Positions 47,708 through 56,229 of a stretch of DNA of 64,000 nucleotides are shown here, piece after piece. Numbering within the stretch: the first letter of the stretch is position 1; every line of letters begins with the position of its first letter. Source of the stretch: Variovorax paradoxus (GTDB taxonomy: Bacteria; Pseudomonadota; Gammaproteobacteria; Burkholderiales; Burkholderiaceae_C); contig NZ_JAGGNV010000027.1 of assembly GCF_018614955.1 (NCBI RefSeq), positions 186,001-250,000 of the forward strand, written 5' to 3'. The translations under genes were made by a program, and so were the position numbers. The notes beneath the pieces were generated by a model that saw nothing but the letters and a program-made list of their open reading frames with translations, was not told where the DNA came from and searched no databases.

Positions 47708-48507
47708 CAGGCTTCAGCGCCGACTGGCTCGCGCTGCGCGAGCCCTTCGACCGCGCGGCGCGCAGTGCGTCGGCGGCGCTTCTGGATCTGCAGGCTGCGG
47801 CGGTCCGGCTGCGCGACGATCCGGTCTTGCGCGTGATCGACCTGGGCTGCGGCACCGGCGCCAATCTGCGCGAGCTGGCACCGCGACTCGGCGGCGCCCA
47901 GCAGTGGCTGATGATCGACGACGATCCGCACCTGCTGGCGGCGCTGCCGGAGGCGCTCGAAGCTCCGGGATGGCATGCGAGCGTGCGTCCGCTCCCTCTC
48001 GATCTCGCGCTGGCGCTGGCTGCCGTGCCCTACTTAGAAGCCCGGCTCGTCACCGCCTCCGCGCTGCTGGACCTCGTGTCCGCCTCGTGGCTCGATGCGC
48101 TGCTGGCGCATGTGCGGGCGGCGAACGCGGCCGCGCTCTTCGCGCTGAACGTCGATGGGCGCGTTGCGTGGGAGCCCGGCCTTGCAGGCGACGTGGAGGT
48201 CCATGAACTGTTCGCCGCCCATCAACGGCGCGACAAGGGTTTCGGACCCGCGCTCGGCGCTGAAGCAGCGGCGCTGGCCGTCGCTCGCCTCGATGCGCTG
48301 GGTTACCGCGTCACGCAGGCGCAGAGCGACTGGTGCATCGAAGAGCCGGCCATGCTGCGAGCGATGATCGAAGGTATGGCCGACGCGGCGCTGGAACAGG
48401 ATCCGGCTGCGGAGGAGCGCGTCGGCGCATGGACGGCGCGGCGGCTTGAGCTTGTCGATCGCACCTGCTTGCGCGTGGGGCACGTGGATCTTCTGGCGAT
48501 GCCCTAG
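47704..48507 (+). CDS. SAM-dependent methyltransferase
   Basis: This 267-residue class-I methyltransferase has motif [17 protein letters not shown] near residue 43 and an acidic motif-II region (MIDDDPHLL). The C-terminal half is unlike small-molecule O-methyltransferases I know. It is coupled to the glycosyltransferase (ATGA) and ends the + strand operon; its last four bases overlap the convergent ORF6N gene. Confidence 0.85.
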   Translation: MTGFSADWLALREPFDRAARSASAALLDLQAAAVRLRDDPVLRVIDLGCGTGANLRELAPRLGGAQQWLMIDDDPHLLAALPEALEAPGWHASVRPLPLDLALALAAVPYLEARLVTASALLDLVSASWLDALLAHVRAANAAALFALNVDGRVAWEPGLAGDVEVHELFAAHQRRDKGFGPALGAEAAALAVARLDALGYRVTQAQSDWCIEEPAMLRAMIEGMADAALEQDPAAEERVGAWTARRLELVDRTCLRVGHVDLLAMP

Positions 48508-49091
48508 CTCGGCTTTCTTGTCTTGGGAGCAACGAAACCGATCGGGCGTTTGGCCGGCTCGAGTGGGGTCATCAGCTCTCGCAGTGCGTCGAACACCTGC
48601 CGCAGCTGGTTGCGCGTGTTGCTGCTGAAGGTCTCCTGCTGCATTGCCACGAGTTCCGTCTTCTTCTCGAGTTCGGCCAGCCGCATTGCCAAGTCCTGAT
48701 GCGTGACGGCTAACTCGCGAATGCGCACGAAGGTACGCATGATCTCGATATTGACCGCCACTGCGCGTTCGCTGCTGAGCACCGAGGACAGCATCGCGAC
48801 ACCTTGCTCGGTGAAGGCGTAGGGGGCTGTACGCCTGCCGCCCCGGCCACTGTTTGAGGTCACAGTTTGTGACCTCAAAGCTGAAAACTCTTCCGTCGAC
48901 AACTGGAACATGAAGTCGCCCGGGAACCGTTCCAGGTTGCGTTTGACCGCTTGCACCAATACCTTGGTCTGTACGTCATAGAGCTCCGCCAGATCGGCAT
49001 CGAGCATCACGCGTTGGCCGCGCAGCGTAAGAATGCGAGTCTGAATGAGCGGCTGCAGGAGTGGCGCGTTCACGGCCGGCTCCGCCGGCAT
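48504..49091 (-). CDS. ORF6N-domain (phage antirepressor-like) protein
   Basis: This roughly 195-residue protein has an N-terminal ORF6N domain: [48 protein letters not shown], and [36 protein letters not shown], then a coiled-coil-like tail. ORF6N proteins are common on phages and genomic islands and probably bind DNA. It breaks the otherwise functionally related PTPS cluster, so recent insertion is likely. The start at 49091 is a choice; the frame is open further upstream. Confidence 0.82.
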   Translation of the reverse strand: MPAEPAVNAPLLQPLIQTRILTLRGQRVMLDADLAELYDVQTKVLVQAVKRNLERFPGDFMFQLSTEEFSALRSQTVTSNSGRGGRRTAPYAFTEQGVAMLSSVLSSERAVAVNIEIMRTFVRIRELAVTHQDLAMRLAELEKKTELVAMQQETFSSNTRNQLRQVFDALRELMTPLEPAKRPIGFVAPKTRKPS

Positions 49092-49123
49092 GTTCTCGGC
49101 CTCATGTTGAGATGCAGACTCAT

Positions 49124-49146
49124 TGATCACTCCCTGATCATTTTTT
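49124..49146. promoter_or_regulatory. paired TGATCA palindromes upstream of ORF6N gene
   Basis: TGATCA at 49124-49129 and again at 49135-49140 with five bases between, followed by TTTTTT (49141-49146). Each half is itself a palindrome. It may be the ORF6N protein's operator; on the + strand it also resembles a weak terminator (6-bp stem). The remainder of 49092-49180 shows nothing else. Confidence 0.35.
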
Positions 49147-49180
49147 GGAGCCGTGAATGTAGAGGAGGGTCGAAGGACGG

Positions 49181-50023
49181 TCAATGTCGTTGCGGGCCCA
49201 AATCCAGATCCCACATCACATCCGCCCCCATGCGAAAAACCCGGCTCGCGGGGCGCGCGCAATCCCGCATCGCTGCGCTTTGCGGCAGCAGCAGGCCGGG
49301 GCGCCCACCGCCGATCAGCACCGGCGCGACGCTGAGGTGCAGCCGGTCCATGCAGCCCTGCGCGATGAAGTGCGAGACCGTGACGCCGCCCCCTTCGACG
49401 AAGAGCACGCGCAGGCCGCGCTGCTGCAGCGCCGGAAGCAGTGCGCGCAAGTCCATCGCGCCCTTGGCGTCCACCAGGCCCGGCACGCCCAGCACCTGAT
49501 CGGCAACTACGCGCTGCGCCGCTTCGGCCTCACGTGCTGCGTCGCAGACGAGCAGGGTCGGCGCCTGGCGATCGGTGAAGACGCGCAGCGTCGGCGCCAG
49601 GCGCAGGCCCGGGTCGAGCACGACGCGTACCGGGTTCGCACCCGCCACGCGGCGCGTCGTGAGCTGCGGGTTGTCGATGGCCGCGCTGCCGGCGCCCACG
49701 ATGACCGCATCGCTGAGTGCGCGCAGCCGGTGGAGATGCAGCAGCACCTGCTCGCCGTTCACGTAGTTGGAATCGCCGCCGCGGGTGGCGATGCAGCCGT
49801 CGAGGCTTTGGCCCAGCTGGCCGATCACCCAGGGCACGCCGTCGGGCGGCCGATAGAGCAGGGGTTGAAGCAGCGCGAGGAGCTCGACCGCTTCGTCGTC
49901 CCACTCGTCGTCCGGCACCAGCTGCGTCGCCTGCGGCTCGCCGCTGCGGCGACGCCGGGCGATGTCCAGGCACAGCGGCCACAGCGCTTGCACGCCGAAC
50001 CTGCGGGGCTGGGTCGAGCTCAT
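49181..50023 (-). CDS. RibD C-terminal (dihydrofolate-reductase-like) reductase
   Basis: This 280-residue protein has an N-terminal region of about 60 residues of its own and then the RibD reductase domain: [94 protein letters not shown]. The deaminase domain of bifunctional RibD is absent. Such stand-alone domains reduce pyrimidine, pterin or deazaflavin-type substrates with NADPH. Beside a PTPS homologue, a pterin reductase role is attractive. An in-frame GTG at 50053 adds ten residues. Confidence 0.85.
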   Translation of the reverse strand: MSSTQPRRFGVQALWPLCLDIARRRRSGEPQATQLVPDDEWDDEAVELLALLQPLLYRPPDGVPWVIGQLGQSLDGCIATRGGDSNYVNGEQVLLHLHRLRALSDAVIVGAGSAAIDNPQLTTRRVAGANPVRVVLDPGLRLAPTLRVFTDRQAPTLLVCDAAREAEAAQRVVADQVLGVPGLVDAKGAMDLRALLPALQQRGLRVLFVEGGGVTVSHFIAQGCMDRLHLSVAPVLIGGGRPGLLLPQSAAMRDCARPASRVFRMGADVMWDLDLGPQRH

Positions 50024-50046
50024 GAGGGGGCGCGGGTTGTGGACAT

Positions 50047-50901
50047 TCACCACCTGGGCTTGTAGTAAGGGTCGTCCATGTTAGCGGCGGGCGTGTCGAC
50101 CCCGCCCCAGTAGGCCAGTGCCAGCGCGGCGGCCACCCACAAGGCGGCCACCGCGGCGACGATCAGCGTTTCGACCCACGGACGGCCCTCGCCGCGCCGC
50201 AGGCGCCGATGCCCCCATCGCACCAGCGAGCCGGAAGTGAAGCACGCGGCCAGCAGCAGCAAGGCGCCCGGCCGGGCCGGCGTCAGCAGTGCCGTGGCCT
50301 GCGCCAGCGCCAGCCAGGCCAGCAGCGCGACGACGGCGCCGCTGGCGCCGAAAGCGATGCGCCCCACAGGCCAGAGCCACAGCGCGCAGCCCGCGAGCGC
50401 GGCGCCGAGCGCGAGGCTCAACTCGAACAGCAGGGCGGAGCCTGACATCATCGCGAGCGCTGCCAGCCCGAAGCTCGCGAGCACGAGCATCGCGATCGCA
50501 TCGGCACGCCGCGGGGCTTCCTTCAACGCGGCGCGGATCACCGCCAGGCCCAGCAGCCAGACACCGATCTTGAGCGGGAGCGGCTGCCAGGCCAGGATCG
50601 CCAGCACCAGCGCCCACAGGATGCCGGCTGCCAGCCACTGCACGCGCCGGCCGGCGCGCATGGCTTCCAGGCCGAGGCCCAGCAGCGCAGCCGCCGCATA
50701 GACCCACGGCAGCTTTTCGGTCAGCGCGCCCGGCATCAGCCGCCAGCCCAGCACCCACAGCACGGTGCCGACGATCGCTACCGCAACGCCCGCCGCCGCA
50801 CCCTGGACCGGGCCGAGCGCGCCGCGCAGAAGCCCCGTCGCCGCGAATGCGATGCAAAGCGGCAGCGCCAGGCTCTGGAACAGCGGGTGGTGGAAGTCCA
50901 T
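50047..50901 (-). CDS. multi-helix membrane protein of unknown function
   Basis: This 284-residue protein is made almost wholly of about eight hydrophobic helices (LCIAFAATGLLRGALG, WVYAAAALLGLGLEAM and others), with a short charged C-terminal tail ending DDPYYKPRW. No family recognised. It lies 23 bp upstream of the RibD-type gene on the same strand and so probably shares its transcript. Start is ATG 50901; a GTG two codons upstream is possible. Confidence 0.75.
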   Translation of the reverse strand: MDFHHPLFQSLALPLCIAFAATGLLRGALGPVQGAAAGVAVAIVGTVLWVLGWRLMPGALTEKLPWVYAAAALLGLGLEAMRAGRRVQWLAAGILWALVLAILAWQPLPLKIGVWLLGLAVIRAALKEAPRRADAIAMLVLASFGLAALAMMSGSALLFELSLALGAALAGCALWLWPVGRIAFGASGAVVALLAWLALAQATALLTPARPGALLLLAACFTSGSLVRWGHRRLRRGEGRPWVETLIVAAVAALWVAAALALAYWGGVDTPAANMDDPYYKPRW

Positions 50902-50930
50902 TCCCACGGTTATGCAGGTGCAATGCCGAT

Positions 50931-51602
50931 TCAGTCAACGCTGGCATCTTGGGGCGAAACGCCCTGTGCCAGTGCCGCATCGTGCTGCGCGACGAGGGCG
51001 CGGCCAAAGGCCTCGCGCTGCTGCAGGCGTTGCCAGTAGGCGGCCACGGCGGCGGGAAACTGCGCAGCTAGGCCCAGCTTGTTGGCCAGCATCAGCGCAT
51101 AGCCGACCGAGATGTCGGCGGCAGTGAAACGTCCCGCGCTGAGGAAGTCTTGCTGCTGCAGCACCGCATCGATGCCGCGCAGCCGTGCCAGGAACCATCG
51201 CGTGTAGTCCTCGGCCGCCTGCGGCAGCTTGCGCTCGTCGGGCTCGAAGCGGGCGTAGCGCAGCACGATGGTCTGGGGGAAGGTCAGCGTGGCCTCGCCC
51301 TGGTGCAATCCGTTGAGCCAGGCACCGAAGCCGGGCTCGTGCGGCCGCACGGCCAGGCCGTGCAGGTTGTCGGGGTCGAAGCGCTCAGCCAGGTACTGGC
51401 AGATCGCGGCCGACTCCGTCATCCGCGTCTCGCCGTCGATGAGGTAGGGAATGGTGCCGAGCGGATTGATCTCCAGATAGCTGCGTTGCAGCGCGCGCGG
51501 CGGGAAGGGCAGCATGCGCAGCTCGTAGGGCGCGCCCAGCTCTTCGAGCATCCACAGCGGGCGGAAGGAACGGGCGCTGACGCAGTGGTAGAGGACGACC
51601 AT
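50931..51602 (-). CDS. glutathione S-transferase
   Basis: This 223-residue protein has an N-terminal thioredoxin-fold GST domain with ARSFRPLWMLEELGAPYELRMLPF and the glutathione-binding GTIPYLIDGETRMTESAAICQYLAERF, and a helical C-terminal domain (FTAADISVGYAL). The Ser in the VSARS opening could be the catalytic residue. Stand-alone gene. Confidence 0.9.
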   Translation of the reverse strand: MVVLYHCVSARSFRPLWMLEELGAPYELRMLPFPPRALQRSYLEINPLGTIPYLIDGETRMTESAAICQYLAERFDPDNLHGLAVRPHEPGFGAWLNGLHQGEATLTFPQTIVLRYARFEPDERKLPQAAEDYTRWFLARLRGIDAVLQQQDFLSAGRFTAADISVGYALMLANKLGLAAQFPAAVAAYWQRLQQREAFGRALVAQHDAALAQGVSPQDASVD

Positions 51603-51633
51603 CGGGCCGACTCTACCCGTGTCCGCAGCCCAT

Positions 51634-51702
51634 TCAATCGAGCGTTGCTCCCGATTGCTTTACCAGCTTCCGGTGCTTGCTCAGCTCGGCCTGGAAGAAG
51701 GC
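51634..51702 (-). pseudogene. C-terminal relic of a TctC/Bug-type solute receptor
   Basis: A short frame encodes AFFQAELSKHRKLVKQSGAT and ends LD-stop. This is the characteristic C-terminal helix of tripartite-tricarboxylate (Bug family) binding proteins. Upstream the frame gives no recognisable receptor, so only the tail remains. It sits between the GST gene and the ferredoxin-reductase-type gene, in a 197-bp gap with no other gene. Confidence 0.5.
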
Positions 51703-51799
51703 CGGCGCAGGCTGTAGGCGTCGATGCGGCGGGTCATGGCGCGCATCCCAAGGGCGCCGCTTGCCGAGCGAGAATCTGCAGCATCAACGAAAGCCATCC

Positions 51800-53029
51800 A
51801 TGAATTCAAGCAGAGACATCGTGATCATCGGCGGCGGCCACGCCGCCGCACAGCTGTGCGCCGGCCTGGCGGAGGCGGGGCAGGGCGCCCGCGTGCATCT
51901 GGTGTGCGAGGAGAGCTCAATTCCCTATCACCGGCCGCCGCTGTCCAAGACCTTCCTCAAGAGTCCGGACGAGGCGCCGCAGCTCCATCGCGCCGAGGCG
52001 TGGTATGCCGAAGCCGGGATCACGATGCACCTGGGCGACCCAGCGCTTGCGATCGATCGCGCGGCGCGCACCGTCACGCTGCGTTCGGGCACCGTGCTCG
52101 GCTGGGAGCGGCTGGTGCTCGCAACGGGCACGCGCGCACGCCGCCTGCCGGCGCTGGTGGGGCTGGAGAACGTGGCGCTGCTGCGCGCCGCCGACGAAGC
52201 CGCGCAGCTGCGTTCGATGTTGATGGCGGCGCAGCAGGTCACGGTGCTCGGAGGCGGCTTCATCGGCCTCGAGGTGGCGGCGACGGCACTGGCGCTCCGC
52301 AAGCGAGTGAGCGTGCTGGAGAGCGCGCCGCGGCTCTTGAGCCGTGCCGTGTCGCCCGCGCTGTCAGAGCATGTGCTCGCGACCCATCGCGCCGCGGGCA
52401 TGGACATCCGGATCGGCGTGCAATGCGGCGCCTGGCAGACCGAGGGCCGGCGCCTCGCGGCGATCGAGGTCGACGGCGCGGCGCAGCCGGTCGACCTGCT
52501 GATGCTCGGCATTGGCGCCGTGCCCGAGACCGCGCTTGCGCAGGCCGCCGGGCTCGAATGCGCCGACGGCATCGTTGTCGATGCCTACATGCAGACCAGC
52601 GACGAGGCCGTGCTCGCGGTCGGCGACTGCACGCGCTTTCCGGATCGGCGCGCGGGCCAGGCCTTGCGGCTGGAGTCGGTGCAGAACGCCAACGACCAGG
52701 CGCGCACGGCGGTCGCGACGCTGACCGGCGCGGCCCGACCGCACGATGCGGTGCCGTGGTTCTGGTCGGATCAGGGCAGCCTGCGCTTGCAGATGGCCGG
52801 GCTGGTCCCGGCCGAAGGCACGGCCGGCGCAAGCATGGTGCGGCGTCCGGGCGCCAATCCGGCTTCGTTCTCGCTGCTGCACTACGTGGATGGCGTGCTG
52901 CGCTGCGTGGAGTCGGTCAACGCGCCGGTGGACCACATGATGAGCCGCAAGCTGCTGGAGGCTGGACGCAGCCCGGACCCGGCGGTTGCAGCTGACCCCG
53001 CCGTGCCCTTGAAGACGCACCTGGGCTAG
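51800..53029 (+). CDS. ferredoxin/rubredoxin-type NAD(P)H reductase (FAD-dependent)
   Basis: This 409-residue flavoprotein has an N-terminal FAD fold (DIVIIGGGHAAAQLCAGLAEAG), SIPYHRPPLSKTFLKS, an NAD fold (VTVLGGGFIGLEVAATALALRKRVSVLE, about 148) and a second FAD signature VLAVGDCTRFPD, matching the AlkT/PdR/ThcD-type ferredoxin reductases. No ferredoxin or P450 gene is adjacent. It converges on a small gene by four bases. Confidence 0.9.
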   Translation: MNSSRDIVIIGGGHAAAQLCAGLAEAGQGARVHLVCEESSIPYHRPPLSKTFLKSPDEAPQLHRAEAWYAEAGITMHLGDPALAIDRAARTVTLRSGTVLGWERLVLATGTRARRLPALVGLENVALLRAADEAAQLRSMLMAAQQVTVLGGGFIGLEVAATALALRKRVSVLESAPRLLSRAVSPALSEHVLATHRAAGMDIRIGVQCGAWQTEGRRLAAIEVDGAAQPVDLLMLGIGAVPETALAQAAGLECADGIVVDAYMQTSDEAVLAVGDCTRFPDRRAGQALRLESVQNANDQARTAVATLTGAARPHDAVPWFWSDQGSLRLQMAGLVPAEGTAGASMVRRPGANPASFSLLHYVDGVLRCVESVNAPVDHMMSRKLLEAGRSPDPAVAADPAVPLKTHLG

Positions 53030-53247
53030 CTCGTCATGCTGCGGCGCCGTGCAGGCGCGGCGCTCCTGCGCAGCTCGGCGTCCATCACGCGGGTTCCGGC
53101 CGCGAGCGCGGCCTCATAGGTGTCGGCGCCGTATTCCGCCGATTTCAGAACCTTCCGCGGCGCGCCTTCGGTGTCGGTTTCGAGCAGCGTCCAGACGAAG
53201 GATCCGGGCGCCGGCTCATCGATGGTGAGTTTGATCGGATTTTTCAT
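53026..53247 (-). CDS. small soluble protein of unknown function
   Basis: This 73-residue protein has a beta-rich start (KNPIKLTIDEPAPGSFVWTLLETDTEG), a helix and a basic tail. Similar small proteins occur in Variovorax relatives, with no known role. Its frame has high GC at third positions. It converges on the reductase gene and lies upstream of nothing else on its strand. Confidence 0.65.
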   Translation of the reverse strand: MKNPIKLTIDEPAPGSFVWTLLETDTEGAPRKVLKSAEYGADTYEAALAAGTRVMDAELRRSAAPARRRSMTS

Positions 53248-53322
53248 GGCCCACTCATCCTGGGCGCCGGGGTCCTCGATTTCTGTAGGCGAAGGCCGAT
53301 CGTCGCGCCGGTTACATCGTCC

Positions 53323-54765
53323 TCACGCCCTGGCCGGTTCTTCTTCCGCCGAGCGGCTTGGCGACGCGGTACGCAGCAGCAGCACCCCGAGCAGGCCTGC
53401 TGCCGCCGCGAAGACGGCACCGACGATGAAAGCCACGTGATAGCCGCCGTTGAGCGCGGCCAGCGCCTGCGCGCCGGAGACCGTGAGCCGCTCGGTGCGC
53501 GCCGAGGCAAGGCTGGCGAGCACCGCGAGCCCCAACGCGCCGCCCATCATGAAAGACGTGTTGACGATGCCCGAAGCAAGGCCCGATTCGCTTGGCGCGA
53601 CATCGCTCATCGCGACCAGCAGCATCGGGTTGAGCGCAATGCCGGCGCCGAGGCCGAGCAGCGTCATGCCGGGCATCACGTCGAGCAGGAAGCTGCCGTC
53701 CACCGGCGCGCGGGCGAACAGCGCCAGTCCCGCGGCCGCCAGCAGCAGCCCGAACGCGAGCGGCCCGCGGTTGCCGAAGCGCATCACCAGCTTGGCCGAG
53801 AGGCCGAGCGAGAAGGCCGCCATGATGAGGTTGGCCGGCAGGAAGGCGAGGCCCACCTGCATCGGGCTATAGCCCAGCACCAGTTGCAGGTAGAGCGCCG
53901 AGATGAAGAACCACGCGAACATGGCGGCAGCCCACAGCACGCCCATCACGTTGGCGACGGACACGTTGCGCAGGCGGAACAGGCGCAACGGCATCAGCGG
54001 ATGGCGCACGCGCGCCTCGATGGCGATGAAGACCGCCAGCAGTGCCGCCGCGATGCCGAGCAGGCCCAGCGTCTGCGTCGAAGTCCAGCCGATCTCGTTG
54101 CCGTTGACGATCGCATACACCGCCAGCATCAACGAAAGCGTGACGCTCACCGCGCCGCCGACGTCGAGCTTCTCGCCGGCCGCATGCCCGGGCAGGTGCG
54201 GCAGCAGCGCGAGGCACAGCGCATAGACCGCCACGCCGATCGGCAGGTTGACGAGAAAGATCCAGTGCCAGCTGAGCACGTCGGTCAGCAGCCCGCCCAG
54301 CAGCACGCCGATGCTGCCGCCGCCGGCGCACACGAAGCCATAGACGCCCATCGCCTTGGCGCGTTCGGCCGGTTCGGTGAACAGGTTCATGATGAGCGAC
54401 AGCGCGACCGCCGAGACCACCGCGCCGCCCAGGCCCTGCACCGCGCGCGCGGCGATCAGCAGGGCTTGCGAGTTCGAGAGACCGCAGGCCAGCGAGGCCA
54501 GGGTGAACAGCGTGATGCCGAGCAGGAATAGCCGCCGATGCCCGAACAGGTCGCCCAGCCGGCCGCCCAGGAGCAGGAAGCCGCCGAAGGTGAGCATGTA
54601 GGCGTTCACCACCCAGACCAGCGAGGTCTCGGTGAAGCCGAGGTCGGTGCGGATCGAGGGCAGCGCCACGTTCACGATCGTGGTGTCGAGCACGATCATC
54701 AGCACGCCGAGACAGAGGACCATGAGTGCCAGCCAGCGCCGGCGGCCTTCGATGTGCTGGCTCAT
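53323..54765 (-). CDS. DHA2-family MFS drug/H+ exporter
   Basis: This 480-residue transporter has about 14 membrane helices. It has the DHA2 signature VLDTTIVNVALPSIRTDLGF in helix 1 and LGGRLGDLFGHRRLFLLG in the loop between helices 2 and 3, typical of EmrB-like 14-helix exporters. It is coupled to the SRPBCC gene (ATGA) and follows the SDR gene, so it may export a product or toxic analogue handled by them. Confidence 0.9.
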   Translation of the reverse strand: MSQHIEGRRRWLALMVLCLGVLMIVLDTTIVNVALPSIRTDLGFTETSLVWVVNAYMLTFGGFLLLGGRLGDLFGHRRLFLLGITLFTLASLACGLSNSQALLIAARAVQGLGGAVVSAVALSLIMNLFTEPAERAKAMGVYGFVCAGGGSIGVLLGGLLTDVLSWHWIFLVNLPIGVAVYALCLALLPHLPGHAAGEKLDVGGAVSVTLSLMLAVYAIVNGNEIGWTSTQTLGLLGIAAALLAVFIAIEARVRHPLMPLRLFRLRNVSVANVMGVLWAAAMFAWFFISALYLQLVLGYSPMQVGLAFLPANLIMAAFSLGLSAKLVMRFGNRGPLAFGLLLAAAGLALFARAPVDGSFLLDVMPGMTLLGLGAGIALNPMLLVAMSDVAPSESGLASGIVNTSFMMGGALGLAVLASLASARTERLTVSGAQALAALNGGYHVAFIVGAVFAAAAGLLGVLLLRTASPSRSAEEEPARA

Positions 54766-55295
54766 CCTTGCTTCTCCGCAGCCGTCTTGAGGTTGGCGAG
54801 GCCGGTCTCGAAGTCCTTGCCGACCATCGTGTCCATGTCGAAGAACAACTGCATGAGCTTCGCCATGTAAGGGTTGGGCCCGTACATCGCCCAGGTCAGC
54901 TTGGTGGCGCCGCCCTCGGGCTGCATCGTGAATTCGGCCGTGTTGTGAGATTCGAAGGGCTTGCTGAAGTCGAGCTGGATCGTGACCCGGGACGCCGGCG
55001 CGACCTCGGTGATCTCCATGCGTCCGGCGCCGGCCTTGCCCTCGCCTTCCCATGCGTAGATGGCGCCCTTGCCGCTGGGTGGGCCGCTCAGGGTTCTCTT
55101 CATCCCCGGCTCCAGGTTCTCGTAGGGCGACCAGGCGCGCCAATTGCGGAAGTCGCTGAGGAGCGGAAGGATTTTTTCCGGCGGCGCCTTGATGGTGGCG
55201 CTGCGCTCGACGCGGAAGGTTTCGGGCTTGGTGGCTGCCCACCCGAGCAATGCGGCCAGCAGGACAACGATGGCGATGACGATGGTCTTGAGCAT
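54762..55295 (-). CDS. SRPBCC-family membrane-anchored protein
   Basis: This 177-residue protein has an N-terminal membrane helix (MLKTIVIAIVVLLAALLGWA) and a START/SRPBCC domain (VERSATIKAPPEKILPLLSDFRNWRAWSPYENLEPGM, FDMDTMVGKDFETGLANLK), a hydrophobic-ligand-binding fold. It lies between the SDR and MFS genes in one operon. Confidence 0.87.
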   Translation of the reverse strand: MLKTIVIAIVVLLAALLGWAATKPETFRVERSATIKAPPEKILPLLSDFRNWRAWSPYENLEPGMKRTLSGPPSGKGAIYAWEGEGKAGAGRMEITEVAPASRVTIQLDFSKPFESHNTAEFTMQPEGGATKLTWAMYGPNPYMAKLMQLFFDMDTMVGKDFETGLANLKTAAEKQG

Positions 55296-55311
55296 GAAAA
55301 AGAATCTCCGT

Positions 55312-56106
55312 TCAGTCGACGAGAAAGCCGCAGCTGAGGTTGGCGACGGTGCCGGTGATGGCGCCGGCATAGCCGGAGGCCAGGAACACCGCCGTGTTCG
55401 CCACCTCGTCCAGCGTCGGCAGACGTTTTAGCAGCGTGCCGGCGGCGGCGCCTGCGAGCATCTGGTCGATGCCGAGGCCGGCGCGTTCGGCGATCGGACG
55501 GAACACCTCTCGCGTGTGTGAAGTCGCCACCGCCTCCGGAATCGCATGGGGTCGCATGCAGACGACGCGGATGCCGTGCGCACCGAGCTCGCCTGCCAGG
55601 TGGCGCGACATCGCCTCGACCGCTGCGCTCGCCACGCAGTTTCCCATGTAGCCGGGTCCCGGCAGGCGGGCGCCTGGCGTCGAGAGAGTGAGGATCACGC
55701 CAGAACCCTTTTTGGCCATGTGTCGTGCCACGGCCTGCGCGGTGATGAAGTTGCTGCGCGTGTAGACGCTGATCGGGTACTCGTAGTCCTGCAGCGAGAG
55801 GTTTGCGAAAGGCCTGCCCTGGACATGGGCGACGCCGATGGCATTCAACGCGATGTCGATGCCGCCCGCCTTCTGCGCCACGGCATCGGCATGCCGGTCG
55901 AGCGCTTGCGCGTCGAGCGCATCGACCGCCGCGCTTTCCGCCGCGCCGCCCGCGGCCTCGATGTCCGCTGCCACAGCCTCGAGCCGGGCCATCGTGCGGC
56001 CGGCGAGAAACACCTTGGCACCTTCTCGGGCGAAGGCGCGTGCGACCGCACCGCCGATGGCGCCCCCGGCGCCGTGGATCACTGCAACCTTTTCGGCGAG
56101 CAGCAT
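55312..56106 (-). CDS. SDR-family oxidoreductase, atypical active site
   Basis: This 264-residue Rossmann protein has VAVIHGAGGAIGGAVARAFAREG at the N-terminus, IALNAIGVAHV and the Ser-Tyr region TLSTPGARLPGPGYMGNCVASAAVEAMSR. In classical SDRs the Tyr is followed after three residues by Lys; here it is GYMGNC, so the catalytic Lys is missing. A different mechanism or a non-catalytic role is possible. First gene of the SDR-SRPBCC-MFS operon, preceded by a GACGGTG inverted repeat. Confidence 0.85.
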   Translation of the reverse strand: MLLAEKVAVIHGAGGAIGGAVARAFAREGAKVFLAGRTMARLEAVAADIEAAGGAAESAAVDALDAQALDRHADAVAQKAGGIDIALNAIGVAHVQGRPFANLSLQDYEYPISVYTRSNFITAQAVARHMAKKGSGVILTLSTPGARLPGPGYMGNCVASAAVEAMSRHLAGELGAHGIRVVCMRPHAIPEAVATSHTREVFRPIAERAGLGIDQMLAGAAAGTLLKRLPTLDEVANTAVFLASGYAGAITGTVANLSCGFLVD

Positions 56107-56159
56107 GCGTATCTCCTCAGGTTTGTGTACACCATCCACAAACCATAGCAGAGATACTG

Positions 56160-56181
56160 GACGGTGTCCACATGCACCGTC
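56160..56181. promoter_or_regulatory. inverted repeat upstream of SDR operon
   Basis: GACGGTG (56160-56166) and CACCGTC (56175-56181) are perfect 7-base arms with an 8-base spacer, 54 bp before the SDR start. No regulator gene adjoins it. The arrangement SDR-SRPBCC-MFS commonly has a divergent TetR-type regulator, which is absent here; the sequence from 56172 to 56230 shows no convincing gene. Confidence 0.4.
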
Positions 56182-56229
56182 TACGAGTATTCGGAATGCC
56201 GTCGAGCGCCGTCGCCGGCGCGAGGCTAC

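Noticed and set aside
49124-49146. Rho-independent terminator on the + strand
   Set aside because: The stem is only 6 bp and AT-rich, and no + strand gene ends there; operator or chance is at least as likely.
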